This document shows, piece after piece, positions 46,128-56,045 of a stretch of DNA of 64,000 nucleotides. The notes beneath the pieces were generated by a model. The model searched no databases, was not told where the DNA came from, and saw only the letters and a list, made by a program, of their open reading frames with translations. Source of the stretch: Pseudomonas rhizosphaerae. GTDB lineage: Bacteria > Pseudomonadota > Gammaproteobacteria > Pseudomonadales > Pseudomonadaceae. How positions within the stretch are numbered: position 1 is the first letter of the stretch; each line of letters opens with the position of its first letter. Location: assembly GCF_000761155.1 (NCBI RefSeq), contig NZ_CP009533.1, positions 496,001-560,000 on the forward strand, given 5' to 3'. The translations under genes were made by a program, and so were the position numbers.

Positions 46128-46895
46128 ATGTCCCGCCCCCCGCAAGAACCCGTCAGTGAACTGATTCGCGCCGTCGACGCGCGCAGTGCCGACCTGTGGG
46201 CGTTGCCCAGCTTCGATCCCGAGCGGCCCGTCGCCGAGGTGGTACCGGCCCCGGTGTCGGTCGAGGAGATCGAAGAAGTTCCGCTCGACGAAGTGCAACC
46301 CATCACCCTGGAAGAGCTGGAAGCCATTCGCCAGGAGGCCTACAACGAGGGCTTCGCCACGGGCGAGAAGGAAGGCTTCCACAGCACCCAGCTCAAGGTG
46401 CGCCAGGAAGCCGAAGCCGCGCTGGCTGCCAAGCTCGCCCAGTTCGACCGCCTGTTGGGGCACCTGCTGACGCCCATCGCCGATCAAGACACCCAGATCG
46501 AAAAATCCCTGGTCGAGCTGGTGGGGCACATCGCGCGCCAGGTCGTTCGTCGCGAGCTGGTGACCGATTCCAGCCAGATCGAAAAAGTGCTGCGCGAAGC
46601 GCTCAAGCTGCTGCCCATGGGCGCCAACAATATTCGCATCTTCATCAACCCCCAGGACTTCGAGCAGATCAAATCGCTGCGCGAGAAGCACGAGGAAAAC
46701 TGGCGGATCCAGGAAGACGATGCATTGCAGCCCGGTGGCTGCCGTATCGAAACCGAACACAGCCGCATCGATGCCAGCATGGAAACGCGCATCACCCAGG
46801 CCATCGCGCAACTGTTCGACCAATTGCACGAGCAGAACATGCATCCGGCTCCGGCCGACATCAACATCGACCTGGAGGCGCCCGATGAAGCTTGA
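46128..46895 (+). CDS. fliH: FliH, regulator of the export ATPase
   Basis: A 255-residue cytosolic protein. It has an acidic/Pro-rich N-terminus (about 1-65), a helical stalk ([20 protein letters not shown] with the GxxxG-type spacing typical of FliH) and a C-terminal domain ([33 protein letters not shown]). It binds FliI as a dimer and links it to FliN. Its last 11 nt overlap fliI. Confidence 0.94.
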   Translation: MSRPPQEPVSELIRAVDARSADLWALPSFDPERPVAEVVPAPVSVEEIEEVPLDEVQPITLEELEAIRQEAYNEGFATGEKEGFHSTQLKVRQEAEAALAAKLAQFDRLLGHLLTPIADQDTQIEKSLVELVGHIARQVVRRELVTDSSQIEKVLREALKLLPMGANNIRIFINPQDFEQIKSLREKHEENWRIQEDDALQPGGCRIETEHSRIDASMETRITQAIAQLFDQLHEQNMHPAPADINIDLEAPDEA

Positions 46896-48243
46896 TCGCA
46901 CCAGCTTCGGCAAGCGTCTGGGCAGCTACGAGGCGGCCATCGACCTGCCGCGCCAGCCCATCGTCGAAGGGCGCCTGCTGCGCATGGTCGGCCTGACTTT
47001 GGAAGCCGAAGGGCTGCGCGCCGCCATGGGCAGTCGCTGCGTGGTGATCAACGACGACAGCGACCAGCCGGTGCAGGTCGAAGCGGAAGTCATGGGCTTC
47101 TCGGGCAGCAAGATCTACTTGATGCCAGTGGGCAGCGTGAGCGGCATCGCGCCCGGCGCGCGAGTGGTGCCGGTGGCCGATACCGGGCGCCTGCCCATGG
47201 GCATGAGCATGCTCGGGCGCATCCTCGACGGCGCCGGGCGCGCGCTGGACGGCAAGGGCGGCATGAAGGCCGAGGACTGGGTGCCAATGGACGGCCCGAC
47301 CATCAACCCGCTCAAGCGCGATCCCATCAGCCAGCCGCTGGATGTCGGTATTCGCAGCATCAATGGCTTGCTGACGGTGGGCCGTGGCCAGCGCCTGGGC
47401 CTGTTCGCTGGCACCGGCGTAGGCAAGAGCGTGCTGCTGGGCATGATGACGCGCTTCACCGAGGCCGACATCATCGTCGTCGGCCTGATCGGCGAACGTG
47501 GGCGCGAGGTCAAGGAGTTCATCGAACACACGTTGGGCGAGGAGGGGCTGCGGCGTTCAGTGGTAGTGGCCTCGCCCGCCGACGAAGCACCGCTGATGCG
47601 CCTGCGCGCCGCCATGTACTGCACGCGTATCGCCGAATATTTTCGCGACAAGGGCAAGAACGTCCTGCTGCTGATGGACTCGTTGACCCGTTTCGCCCAG
47701 GCCCAGCGGGAAATCGCCCTGGCCATCGGCGAGCCGCCGGCGACCAAGGGCTATCCGCCATCGGTGTTCGCCAAGTTGCCCAAGCTGGTCGAGCGCGCCG
47801 GCAACGCCGAGGCCGGCGGCGGCTCGATCACCGCGTTCTACACCGTGTTGTCCGAAGGCGACGACCAGCAGGACCCTATCGCCGACTCGGCGCGAGGTGT
47901 GCTCGACGGCCACATCGTGCTGTCCCGGCGTCTGGCCGAGGAGGGGCATTACCCCGCCATTGATATCGAAGCGTCGATCAGCCGGGTCATGCCCAGCGTG
48001 GTCAGCCCGCAGCATCTGGGCCAGGCCCAGCAGTTCAAGCAGCTGTGGTCGCGCTACCAGCAGAGCCGCGACTTGATCAGCGTCGGTGCCTACGTGCCCG
48101 GTGGCGACCGCGAAACCGACCTGGCGATTGCCTTGCAGCCGCAACTGGTGCGCTACCTGCGCCAGGGCCTGAACGACAACGAAAGCCTGCAAGCCAGCGC
48201 CGAGCGCCTGGCGGCGGTGTTCACACCTGTGGCACCGGGGTAA
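46885..48243 (+). CDS. fliI: FliI, flagellar export ATPase
   Basis: A 452-residue F1-like ATPase that energises early export. Walker A is GTGVGKS (about 176-182), Walker [18 protein letters not shown], and the family-specific [15 protein letters not shown] loop reads [12 protein letters not shown]. The C-terminal part carries [20 protein letters not shown] chose the ATG at 46885, 11 nt inside fliH, which shows tight coupling; the longer upstream frame lies within fliH. Confidence 0.96.
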   Translation: MKLDRTSFGKRLGSYEAAIDLPRQPIVEGRLLRMVGLTLEAEGLRAAMGSRCVVINDDSDQPVQVEAEVMGFSGSKIYLMPVGSVSGIAPGARVVPVADTGRLPMGMSMLGRILDGAGRALDGKGGMKAEDWVPMDGPTINPLKRDPISQPLDVGIRSINGLLTVGRGQRLGLFAGTGVGKSVLLGMMTRFTEADIIVVGLIGERGREVKEFIEHTLGEEGLRRSVVVASPADEAPLMRLRAAMYCTRIAEYFRDKGKNVLLLMDSLTRFAQAQREIALAIGEPPATKGYPPSVFAKLPKLVERAGNAEAGGGSITAFYTVLSEGDDQQDPIADSARGVLDGHIVLSRRLAEEGHYPAIDIEASISRVMPSVVSPQHLGQAQQFKQLWSRYQQSRDLISVGAYVPGGDRETDLAIALQPQLVRYLRQGLNDNESLQASAERLAAVFTPVAPG

Positions 48244-48249
48244 ACGCCG

Positions 48250-48699
48250 ATGGCGATGAGTCGCGCAGCCCGCCTGGCCCCGGTGGTGGAAATGGCCGAA
48301 AGCACCGAGCGCAAGGCCGCCCAGCGCCTGGGTCATTTCCAGGGCCAGGTGAACTTGGCCGAAGCCAAGCTGGCGGAGCTCGAGCGGTTTCGCAACGACT
48401 ACCAGCAACAGTGGATCAGCAATGGCAGCCGTGGCGTTTCCGGGCAGTGGCTGATGAACTACCAACGCTTTCTCAACCAGTTGGAAACCGCCGTCGGTCA
48501 ACAGCGGCAGAGCCTTGTGTGGCATCAGAACAACCTGAACAATGCGCGCACCACCTGGCAACAGGCCTACGCCCGTGTGGAGGGGCTGCGCAAGCTGGTA
48601 CAGCGCTATATTCTCGAGGCCCGGCAGTTGGAAGACAAACGTGAACAGCGCCTGCTCGACGAGTTGTCGCAGCGCCTGCCCAGGCACGACAGCTTTTAA
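48250..48699 (+). CDS. fliJ: FliJ, export apparatus stalk protein
   Basis: A 149-residue coiled coil rich in Gln/Arg/Leu/Glu, with the FliJ start (AARLAPVVEMAESTERKAAQRL) and a long central helix (AEAKLAELERFRNDYQQQW). It inserts into the FliI hexamer like the gamma subunit of F1 and contacts FlhA. It lies 6 bp after fliI and ends the fliE-fliJ block. Confidence 0.93.
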   Translation: MAMSRAARLAPVVEMAESTERKAAQRLGHFQGQVNLAEAKLAELERFRNDYQQQWISNGSRGVSGQWLMNYQRFLNQLETAVGQQRQSLVWHQNNLNNARTTWQQAYARVEGLRKLVQRYILEARQLEDKREQRLLDELSQRLPRHDSF

Positions 48700-48783
48700 T
48701 CAGAATTCGTCAGTACCCTGTTGAACGTCCTGCAGCGCAGTGCTAAACCTTGCCTGCAGGGCACACCCAAGGAGCATTACTAC

Positions 48784-49101
48784 ATGGCTGTAACTCAGAG
48801 TTCGGTAAGCCACAGTTTCGATGAAAAGGAAAACACGGCGTGCATTGCCATCAAGGGCCGTTTCGACTTCAGCCTGCACCAGCAATTTCGTGAAGCCTAT
48901 GAAAGCGCAGGCACGCCGGGCAGCTATATCATCGACCTGAACAACACCACCTACATGGACAGCTCGGCACTGGGCATGCTGCTGTTGCTGCGCGACCACG
49001 CCGGCAGCGACAACGCCAACATCAAGTTGGTGAACATCTCCACCGATGTGCGCAAGATCCTGGCTATCTCTAATTTCGACAAGTTGTTCACGATCTCCTG
49101 A
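48784..49101 (+). CDS. hsbA: HsbA-like anti-sigma factor antagonist (STAS)
   Basis: A 105-residue STAS-domain protein (IKGRFDFSLHQQF, YIIDLNNTTYMDSSALGML). The phosphorylatable serine is S60 or S61 in MDSSALG. In P. aeruginosa HsbA partners HsbR and switches between binding FlgM (motility) and the diguanylate cyclase HsbD (biofilm). I chose the ATG at 48784 with AGGAG upstream. The hsbR start overlaps its stop by one base. It lies 84 bp after fliJ. Confidence 0.9.
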   Translation: MAVTQSSVSHSFDEKENTACIAIKGRFDFSLHQQFREAYESAGTPGSYIIDLNNTTYMDSSALGMLLLLRDHAGSDNANIKLVNISTDVRKILAISNFDKLFTIS

Positions 49102-50810
49102 TGCAGCCCGTCAACGAAGAATCGCTGACGGTTCTGATCGCCGACGACAACATGACCGACCGCATGCTGCTGTCCAGCATCGTGCGTCGGCAGGGGCACG
49201 CGGTGATTACCGCCAGCAACGGCCAGGAAGCCATCGAAGTGTTTCGCGAGCAGCGTCCGCAACTGGTGCTGCTCGATGCCATGATGCCGGTCTTGGACGG
49301 TTTCGAAGCGGCGCGCGAGATCAAGCGCCTGGCCGGCGAAGCGCTGGTGCCGATCATTTTCCTCACCTCGCTGACCGAGGAGCAGGCCCTGGTACGCTGC
49401 CTGGATGCGGGTGGCGACGACTTTCTGGCCAAACCCTACAACCAGGTAATCCTGGCTGCAAAGATCAAGGCCATGGATCGCCTGCGCCGCTTGCAGGCCA
49501 CGGTGCTGGAGCAGCGCGACCAGATCACCCGTCACCACGACTACCTGATCAACGAGCAGCGCGTGGCCAAGGCGGTGTTCGACCAGATCGCCCATTCCGG
49601 CTGCCTCGACGCACCCAACGTGCGCTACCTGCAGTCGCCCTATGCGCTGTTCAACGGCGATCTGCTCCTGGCAGCCTATACGCCCTCGGGCGACATGCAC
49701 GTATTGCTCGGCGACTTCACCGGCCATGGCTTGCCGGCGGCGGTCGGCGCGATGCCCCTGGCCGAGGTGTTCTATGGCATGACGGCGAAGGGCTATGGGC
49801 TGACCGAAATCCTTCGCGAGATGAACGCCAAGCTCAAGCGCATCCTGCCGGTCGACATGTTCTGCTGCGCCACCCTGCTGCGGCTCAGCTTCCAGCGTTG
49901 CACGGTGGAGGTCTGGAACGGTGGCATGCCCGATGGCTACCTGCATCGCCAGGACGGCTCGGAACGCGTTGCGCTGGTGTCGCGGCATCTGCCGCTGGGC
50001 GTGCTGCCGGCTACGCGCTTCGAAGACCGGACCGAAGTCTGGCCGATGGCGCCGGGGGATCGCTTGCTGCTGCTGTCCGATGGTGTCATCGAAACCAGTA
50101 ACGCCCAGGATGAGTCGTTCGGGGTGGAGAGGCTCGAGCGAGTCTTCGACACGCACAAGGACCCCGAGTCACTGTTCGATGGCATCCTGCAGGCCCTGCA
50201 TGATTTTCGCGGTGAGTCCCGCGACGACGTCAGCATGGTGCAATTGGCGTTGTTCGACGCCGAACGCCAACCGCCCGCGAGTTTGATCTATTCCGACAGC
50301 GGTCAATCCAGCCCACTCGACTGGTCGGCCATGTTCGAGTTTCGTGCCGACACCCTGCGCCGTTTCAATCCGCTGCCGTACATCCTGCAATTGTTGCAGG
50401 AGATTCATGGTCTGCGCTCGCAGAGCGGAGAACTCTATAGCGTGTTCGCGGAGTTATACTCCAACGCCTTGGAGCATGGGGTGCTGGAACTCGATTCCGC
50501 GCTCAAGCGCGATACCGCCGGTTTCGCCCACTACTACACACTGCGCAACCATCGGCTGGCGGCTTTGGAAGACGGCTACATACGCATACACTTGCAGGTG
50601 AGTCCGAAAGGCGCCGGCGGCCTTCTACGGATCGTCGTCGAAGACAGCGGCAAGGGCTTCGATCCGAAAAAGGTCCTGGCCAAGCCGCCCGATGTGCATG
50701 GGCTGTCGGGCCGCGGTGTCAACCTGGTTCGTCAACTCAGCCACAGCGCAGGATGGTCGGAAGACGGGCGCAGCGCCCACGTTGAATTTACCTGGGAGTC
50801 TCAAGCGTAA
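49101..50810 (+). CDS. hsbR: HsbR-like response regulator with PP2C phosphatase and anti-sigma kinase domains
   Basis: A 569-residue three-domain protein: receiver (about 5-125, D59 in LLDAMMPVLDG), PP2C/SpoIIE-type phosphatase (about 185-390, with GDFTGHGLPAA and SDGVIE metal-site segments) and a C-terminal HATPase/anti-sigma kinase domain (about 425-565, ELYSNALEHG, DSGKGFD, GRGVNLV). In P. aeruginosa the receiver is phosphorylated by HptB, and HsbR phosphorylates or dephosphorylates HsbA. All functional motifs are intact here. Confidence 0.92.
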   Translation: MQPVNEESLTVLIADDNMTDRMLLSSIVRRQGHAVITASNGQEAIEVFREQRPQLVLLDAMMPVLDGFEAAREIKRLAGEALVPIIFLTSLTEEQALVRCLDAGGDDFLAKPYNQVILAAKIKAMDRLRRLQATVLEQRDQITRHHDYLINEQRVAKAVFDQIAHSGCLDAPNVRYLQSPYALFNGDLLLAAYTPSGDMHVLLGDFTGHGLPAAVGAMPLAEVFYGMTAKGYGLTEILREMNAKLKRILPVDMFCCATLLRLSFQRCTVEVWNGGMPDGYLHRQDGSERVALVSRHLPLGVLPATRFEDRTEVWPMAPGDRLLLLSDGVIETSNAQDESFGVERLERVFDTHKDPESLFDGILQALHDFRGESRDDVSMVQLALFDAERQPPASLIYSDSGQSSPLDWSAMFEFRADTLRRFNPLPYILQLLQEIHGLRSQSGELYSVFAELYSNALEHGVLELDSALKRDTAGFAHYYTLRNHRLAALEDGYIRIHLQVSPKGAGGLLRIVVEDSGKGFDPKKVLAKPPDVHGLSGRGVNLVRQLSHSAGWSEDGRSAHVEFTWESQA

Positions 50811-50834
50811 TCGGCTTGATCAAGGAGCGAACAA

Positions 50835-51269
50835 GTGACTATCGAACAGGTGGCCGCCAGTGAATCGGCCAGTGATCCATCAACGGGTGAGCATTCAGCC
50901 GTTACCCAGACAGCAATCAACCAGTCAGAACGGCCCCATGTCGACCCCGCAGCCCTCATGGCCCTGGAGGACGTCATGGAGGATGAATATCCCCTGCTGC
51001 TCGATACCTTCCTGAACGACTCGCAACTGCGCCTGAACGAACTGCACCGATCCCGCGATCTGGTCGAGCTGGGCCATGCCGCCCACAGCTTCAAGGGCAG
51101 CAGCGGCAACATGGGCGCCTTGCGCCTGGCGCAGTTGTGCAGCGAGCTGGAGCAGTATTGCCGCCAAGGCACGCTGGAAGGGGTCGACGCGCATGTGCAG
51201 CGCATCGACGGCGAGTTCGCGCTGGTACTGGAGCTGTATGCCGAAGAGCGTGCGCGTTTTCCTCGTTAA
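50835..51269 (+). CDS. hptB: HptB-like histidine phosphotransfer protein
   Basis: A 144-residue protein. The first 40 or so residues are a disordered Ser/Thr/Glu-rich extension. The Hpt domain follows, with phospho-accepting H84 in AHSFKGSSGNMGAL and the partner helices LDTFLNDSQLRLNEL and LCSELEQYCRQG. It relays phosphate from hybrid kinases of the Gac/RetS network in P. aeruginosa. The start is a GTG with AAGGAG 7 nt upstream. It closes the hsb module before the fliK promoter. Confidence 0.88.
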   Translation: MTIEQVAASESASDPSTGEHSAVTQTAINQSERPHVDPAALMALEDVMEDEYPLLLDTFLNDSQLRLNELHRSRDLVELGHAAHSFKGSSGNMGALRLAQLCSELEQYCRQGTLEGVDAHVQRIDGEFALVLELYAEERARFPR

Positions 51270-51297
51270 GAGTCGGCAGTAACCACAGCTGTACGCC

Positions 51298-51313
51298 TGG
51301 CCCGATACTTGCT
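51298..51313 (+). promoter_or_regulatory. Sigma-54 promoter of fliK
   Basis: TGGCCCGATACTTGCT has GG at 51299-51300 and GC at 51311-51312 (N10). It lies 47 bp upstream of the fliK ATG, in the 91-bp hptB-fliK gap. Confidence 0.88.
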
Positions 51314-51360
51314 TCCTCCACGGCTATCAGCGTTAACGCCACCGTATCGGGGAGATCTTC

Positions 51361-52704
51361 ATGGCCGTCGCTTCAAACCCTCTGTTGCTGCAACTGGGTG
51401 CTGCGGCACGCGCGGCATCCGCCTCCGGAGCAGCCAAGCCGTCTGCGGCGGACACTGATTCTTCGCCGCGTTTCGCCGATCTCTATGCGCGCCAGAGCCA
51501 CGAAGTGGCGGTCAAGGCCAAGACCGAGCCCACGCCGGTGGCTGCCAGGGAAACCGCCATCGCACCTGTCCACAAGGGCGCCAGTGCCAACCCGGCGGTT
51601 GCCGATAGCGGCAAGAAGTTGCCAGCGGCCAAGGCTGACAAGCCGGAAAAGCTCGAAAAACCTGAAAAGGCGGACAAGCCCACTTCCAAGGACGCCGACA
51701 AGGTCGCTGATGCCGCCGACAAGGACGACGCATCGGTGACCGCCGCAGCCACACCTGTCGACCCTGCGACGGTGCCAGCTGCGGCCGATCCGGCTGCCAA
51801 TCCGGCCGTCGTGCAGGCGCTGCCAGCGGCAGTGACCACGGCCAGCCTGGTCGATGTGGATACCGATGGCGCCGTCGAGGATTTCGACCCTGCCCAGGAC
51901 GTGCTCGCCGATTTGCCGGCGTTACGCCTGGCGCTCGAGCAAACCGCCAAAAATAATGGCACCACCTCGGCACATGCCAGCCAAACGTCGCCGACCGATC
52001 CAGCGGCGGCCAATGAGCGTGGTGTCGAAGGCAATTTCGTCAACGGTCTGGCGGCCATGATGGGCAAAGAGCAGGCAGGTGAGGCAGGCGAGGGCGGTGA
52101 ATCCGCGTTTGCCGGCTTGATCGACAGTGGCCTGAAGGATGCCGATGGGGCCGCCGGTGACACTCGCCTGGACAACTTTGCGGACCGTCTTCAAGCCCTG
52201 ACCCAGGCCAGCACTGCCAAGACCGGCAGTGCGGCGCCGGTGGCCAGCCCATTGGGCCAGCCCCTGGCCATGCAGCAGTCGGGGTGGACCGAGGGCCTGG
52301 TCAACCGGGTCATGTACCTGTCCAGCCAGAACCTGAAGTCCGCTGACATCCAGCTGACACCCGCGGAACTGGGGCGCCTGGACATCCGCGTCGACATCAC
52401 GCCCGACCAGCAGACCCAGGTAACGTTCTCCAGTGCCCACATCGGCGTGCGCGAGGCGCTGGAGAGCCAGCAGCATCGCCTCAAGGACATGTTCAACCAG
52501 CAGGGTATGGGGCAACTCGACGTCAACGTGTCTGACCAGTCTCGTCAGTCCCAGGGCGAGCAGCAGGCGCAGCAGAGCCGCCGCAGCACAGGCGAGCGCT
52601 CCGGCGCGGATGCGATCGATGGCGGCGAGCCCGCAGTGGCCTCTGCGCAGTCGGTGGCCGCGAGCACGGTGCTGGGCACCAGCGCGGTGGACTATTACGC
52701 CTGA
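51361..52704 (+). CDS. fliK: FliK, hook-length control protein
   Basis: A 447-residue secreted ruler. The long N-terminal part is disordered and Ala/Lys/Pro/Asp-rich (KADKPEKLEKPEKADKP around 95-115). The C-terminal Flg_hook domain (about 300-390) carries LKSADIQLTPAELGRLDIRV and FSSAHIGVREALESQQHRLK, which interacts with FlhB to switch export from hook to filament. The tail is Gln/Arg/Ser-rich. It has its own sigma-54 promoter. Confidence 0.93.
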   Translation: MAVASNPLLLQLGAAARAASASGAAKPSAADTDSSPRFADLYARQSHEVAVKAKTEPTPVAARETAIAPVHKGASANPAVADSGKKLPAAKADKPEKLEKPEKADKPTSKDADKVADAADKDDASVTAAATPVDPATVPAAADPAANPAVVQALPAAVTTASLVDVDTDGAVEDFDPAQDVLADLPALRLALEQTAKNNGTTSAHASQTSPTDPAAANERGVEGNFVNGLAAMMGKEQAGEAGEGGESAFAGLIDSGLKDADGAAGDTRLDNFADRLQALTQASTAKTGSAAPVASPLGQPLAMQQSGWTEGLVNRVMYLSSQNLKSADIQLTPAELGRLDIRVDITPDQQTQVTFSSAHIGVREALESQQHRLKDMFNQQGMGQLDVNVSDQSRQSQGEQQAQQSRRSTGERSGADAIDGGEPAVASAQSVAASTVLGTSAVDYYA

Positions 52705-52756
52705 ACTGGCAGGGTGATCCCTGCCATGTGCCATACAGCCTTGCCAGAAGGTTTGT

Positions 52757-52772
52757 TGGCACAACCCTTGCT
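52757..52772 (+). promoter_or_regulatory. Sigma-54 promoter of fliLMNOPQR-flhB
   Basis: TGGCACAACCCTTGCT has GG at 52758-52759 and GC at 52770-52771 (N10). It lies 50 bp upstream of fliL. Confidence 0.9.
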
Positions 52773-52822
52773 CCATCGTCGCCATGGGTACGCTTACCCC
52801 TCATTGGTGACGGATTATTGGC

Positions 52823-53332
52823 ATGGCAAAGACCGAAGAAGCAAAAGAACCCGCAGCCAAGGAAGGCAAGGGCAAGCTCAAGCTGATCATTCTGGTGGTG
52901 GTGGGCCTGCTCCTGGCCGTTGGTCTGTCGGTCGGCGCAACCTGGTTCTTCATGCACAAGTCCGCCAGCGCGCCGGCCGAAGAAACCCCTGCCGCCGCTA
53001 CTCATGCCAAACCTGCGGCGATCTACGAGCCACTGACGCCCGCCTTCGTGGTCAACTTCAAGCAGAACGGCCGTGACCGCTACATGCAGGTGAGCATCGT
53101 CCTGCAGGCGCGGGACAGGGCTGACATGGATGCCTTGAAGGTCCATACGCCGGTCATCCGCAACAACCTGGTGATGCTCTTCTCCGGACAGCCGTTCGAA
53201 ACCCTGACCACGCCGATCGGCCAGGAAATGCTGCGCCAGAAGGCCACCGCCAGCGTTCAGGAAGTGGCGCAGAAAGAAGTGGGCAAGCCAGTCATCGACC
53301 AGGTGCTCTTCACTAACTTCGTATTGCAGTAG
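52823..53332 (+). CDS. fliL: FliL, stator-associated basal body protein
   Basis: A 169-residue single-pass membrane protein: a Lys/Glu-rich cytoplasmic start, a membrane helix (about 19-42, LIILVVVGLLLAVGLSVGA) and a periplasmic domain with PLTPAFVVNFKQNG, RYMQVSIVLQAR and the C-terminal VIDQVLFTNFVLQ. FliL surrounds the stator units and supports torque. It is first in the fliLMNOPQR-flhB operon, and fliM follows 9 bp later. Confidence 0.95.
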   Translation: MAKTEEAKEPAAKEGKGKLKLIILVVVGLLLAVGLSVGATWFFMHKSASAPAEETPAAATHAKPAAIYEPLTPAFVVNFKQNGRDRYMQVSIVLQARDRADMDALKVHTPVIRNNLVMLFSGQPFETLTTPIGQEMLRQKATASVQEVAQKEVGKPVIDQVLFTNFVLQ

Positions 53333-53341
53333 GAACAACTC

Positions 53342-54310
53342 ATGGCCGTGCAGGACCTGCTGTCCCAGGACGAGATCGACGCGCTTCTGCATGGCGTCGA
53401 TGATGGCCTGGTGCAAACCGAAGGCAATGGTGAACCTGGGGGCATCAGGAGCTACGACCTGACCACCCAGGATCGCATCGTGCGTGGGCGCATGCCGACG
53501 CTGGAAATGATCAACGAGCGTTTCGCTCGCTATACCCGTATCAGCATGTTCAACCTGTTGCGTCGCTCCGCCGATGTGGCGGTCGGTGGCGTTCAGGTAA
53601 TGAAGTTCGGCGAGTACGTGCATTCGCTGTACGTGCCGACCAGTCTCAATCTGGTCAAGATCAAGCCACTGCGTGGCACCGGCCTGTTCATCCTCGATGC
53701 CAAGCTGGTGTTCAAGCTGGTCGACAATTTCTTCGGCGGCGACGGCCGCCACGCCAAGATCGAGGGCCGTGAATTCACGCCGACCGAACTGCGCGTGGTA
53801 CGCATGGTGCTCGACCAGGCCTTCCTCGACATGAAGGAAGCCTGGCAGGCGATCATGGAAGTCAACTTCGAGTACATCAACTCGGAGGTCAACCCGGCCA
53901 TGGCCAACATTGTCGGCCCCAGCGAGGCGGTGGTGGTCTCCACCTTCCACATCGAGCTCGATGGCGGCGGCGGCGACCTGCACGTGACCATGCCGTATTC
54001 GATGATCGAACCGGTGCGCGAGATGCTCGATGCCGGTTTTCAGTCCGACCTGGACGACCAGGACGAACGCTGGAGCAAGGCGCTGCGCGAAGACGTGCTG
54101 GACGTCAGCGTTCCGCTGAGCGCTACCGTGGCACGTCGCCAGTTGAAGCTGCGTGACATCCTGCACATGCAGCCCGGCGACGTGATTCCGGTGGAGCTGC
54201 CCGAGGAGCTGATCCTGCGCGCCAATGGCGTGCCCTCGTTCAAAGCCAAGCTCGGCTCGCACAAGGGCAACCTGGCTTTACAAGTAATCGAACCGATCGA
54301 GCGCCGCTGA
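53342..54310 (+). CDS. fliM: FliM, rotor switch protein
   Basis: A 322-residue switch protein. The N-terminal CheY-P binding peptide reads LSQDEIDALLHGV. The middle domain (about 45-230) interacts with FliG and includes GGIRSYDL and RGTGLFILDAKLVFKLVDNFFGG as two segments. The C-terminal SpoA domain (about 250-320) pairs with FliN (GDVIPVELPEELILRANGVP). Confidence 0.97.
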   Translation: MAVQDLLSQDEIDALLHGVDDGLVQTEGNGEPGGIRSYDLTTQDRIVRGRMPTLEMINERFARYTRISMFNLLRRSADVAVGGVQVMKFGEYVHSLYVPTSLNLVKIKPLRGTGLFILDAKLVFKLVDNFFGGDGRHAKIEGREFTPTELRVVRMVLDQAFLDMKEAWQAIMEVNFEYINSEVNPAMANIVGPSEAVVVSTFHIELDGGGGDLHVTMPYSMIEPVREMLDAGFQSDLDDQDERWSKALREDVLDVSVPLSATVARRQLKLRDILHMQPGDVIPVELPEELILRANGVPSFKAKLGSHKGNLALQVIEPIERR

Positions 54311-54352
54311 CCGGTTCAACCTGACGATTTAGATGCCCGCCGAGGACCACTG

Positions 54353-54823
54353 ATGGCCGATCAAGACGAAACAATCTCCGCCGAAGACCAGGCTCTGGCC
54401 GATGAATGGGCTGCCGCTCTGGGCGAATCCGGGGATGCCGGGCAGGACGATATCGACGCGCTGCTGGCCGCCGATGCACGCGGTGGTTCCGGCTCTTCGC
54501 GCCTGCCCATGGAAGAGTTCGGCAGCTCGCCCAAATCGGGCAGCGGGCCGGTGACCCTCGATGGCCCGAACCTGGATGTGATCCTCGACATCCCGGTGAC
54601 GATCTCCATGGAGGTCGGGGCCACCGATATCAGCATCCGTAACCTGCTGCAGCTCAACCAGGGTTCGGTGATCGAACTTGATCGCCTGGCCGGCGAGGCT
54701 CTGGACGTGCTGGTCAACGGCACGTTGATCGCCCACGGCGAAGTGGTGGTGGTCAACGAAAAGTTCGGCATTCGCCTGACCGACGTGATCAGCCCCAGCG
54801 AACGCATCAAGAAGCTGCGGTGA
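54353..54823 (+). CDS. fliN: FliN, rotor switch protein
   Basis: A 156-residue C-ring protein with an acidic disordered N-terminus (about 1-70) and a C-terminal SpoA domain (about 75-155: LDVILDIPVTISMEVGATD, LLQLNQGSVIELDRLAGE, GEVVVVNEKFGIRLTDVI). It lies 42 bp after fliM. Its stop overlaps the fliO start. Confidence 0.96.
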   Translation: MADQDETISAEDQALADEWAAALGESGDAGQDDIDALLAADARGGSGSSRLPMEEFGSSPKSGSGPVTLDGPNLDVILDIPVTISMEVGATDISIRNLLQLNQGSVIELDRLAGEALDVLVNGTLIAHGEVVVVNEKFGIRLTDVISPSERIKKLR

Positions 54824-55266
54824 TGGGCCGGTTCCTGTGGGCCTTGCTGCTGTTGCCCGTGGCGGTTCTGGCAGCGCCCGAAGCGGTTCCCGCTACCGCG
54901 CCGGTAGTGGCGTCCGGGGGCACCGGCGTGGCCGGTCAGTTGGTGCAGACCGTGCTGGGTCTTTTAGCGGTAGTGGCCTTGATTTTCGGCCTGGCCTGGC
55001 TGATGCGCCGCGTCCAGCAGGCCGCGCCGCGCCAGGGCCAGGTCATCGACGTGATCGGCGCCAAGGCGCTGGGTCCGCGTGACCGGCTGGTGCTGGTACA
55101 GGTGGGCGAAGAGCAGATCCTGCTGGGCGTAAGCCCGGGCCGCATCAGCGCCTTGCATGTGATGAACACCCCGGTCGAGCCACCCGACAGAACCACCCAG
55201 GCTACGCCCGAATTCGCCCAGCGCCTGATGGAACTGCTGGGCAAGGACCAGAAGGATAAGAAGTGA
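54823..55266 (+). CDS. fliO: FliO, export gate assembly protein
   Basis: A 147-residue membrane protein with an N-terminal signal-like helix ([17 protein letters not shown]), a second hydrophobic helix (about 46-66, [18 protein letters not shown]) and a basic cytoplasmic domain ([35 protein letters not shown]). It helps FliP form its pentamer. GTG 54820 and ATG 54823 are both possible; I chose the ATG, which overlaps the fliN stop by one base. fliP overlaps its stop likewise. Confidence 0.93.
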   Translation: MGRFLWALLLLPVAVLAAPEAVPATAPVVASGGTGVAGQLVQTVLGLLAVVALIFGLAWLMRRVQQAAPRQGQVIDVIGAKALGPRDRLVLVQVGEEQILLGVSPGRISALHVMNTPVEPPDRTTQATPEFAQRLMELLGKDQKDKK

Positions 55267-56018
55267 TGGGTGCGTTGCGCATAGTCCTGCCGCTGACCCT
55301 GATGTTGGCGGCGCCCCTGGCGCTGGCCGCCGACCCGCTGCAGATACCGGCGCTGACCATGACCAGTGGCGCCAACGGGCAGCAGGAGTACTCGGTCAAC
55401 CTGCAGATCCTGCTGATCATGACCGCGCTGAGTTTCATTCCGGCGTTCGTCATGTTGATGACCAGTTTCACGCGGATCATCATCGTGTTCTCCATCCTGC
55501 GCCAGGCCCTGGGCTTGCAGCAGACCCCGTCCAACCAGTTGCTGACCGGCATGGCGCTGTTCCTGACCATGTTCATCATGGCGCCGGTGTTCGACAAGGT
55601 GAACCAGCAGGCCCTGCAGCCCTACCTGAACGAGCAGCTCAGTGCCCAGGACGCGGTCGCCCGCGCTGAAGGCCCGATCAAGGACTTCATGCTGGCACAG
55701 ACTCGACAGAGCGATCTGGAACTGTTCATGCGGCTGTCCAAACGCACCGACATCGCCAGCGCCGACCAGGCGCCGCTGACCATCCTGGTGCCGGCGTTCG
55801 TGACTTCCGAGCTGAAGACGGCGTTCCAGATCGGCTTCATGATCTTCATTCCTTTCCTGATCATCGACCTGGTAGTCGCCAGCGTGCTGATGGCCATGGG
55901 CATGATGATGCTCTCGCCGTTGATCATCTCGCTGCCGTTCAAGATCATGCTGTTCGTCCTGGTCGATGGCTGGGCGTTGATCATCGGGACCCTGGCAGGG
56001 AGTTTCGGTGGTGTCTGA
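55266..56018 (+). CDS. fliP: FliP, export gate subunit
   Basis: A 250-residue membrane protein with a cleavable signal peptide (ALA-A near residue 21), four membrane helices and the conserved [20 protein letters not shown] segment and [14 protein letters not shown] motif ([15 protein letters not shown]). It forms the FliPQR gate. The ATG at 55266 overlaps the fliO stop; a GTG one codon upstream is also in frame. Confidence 0.97.
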   Translation: MGALRIVLPLTLMLAAPLALAADPLQIPALTMTSGANGQQEYSVNLQILLIMTALSFIPAFVMLMTSFTRIIIVFSILRQALGLQQTPSNQLLTGMALFLTMFIMAPVFDKVNQQALQPYLNEQLSAQDAVARAEGPIKDFMLAQTRQSDLELFMRLSKRTDIASADQAPLTILVPAFVTSELKTAFQIGFMIFIPFLIIDLVVASVLMAMGMMMLSPLIISLPFKIMLFVLVDGWALIIGTLAGSFGGV

Positions 56019-56045
56019 CCTTGCCTTGTCCAGGAGCCTGAACCC

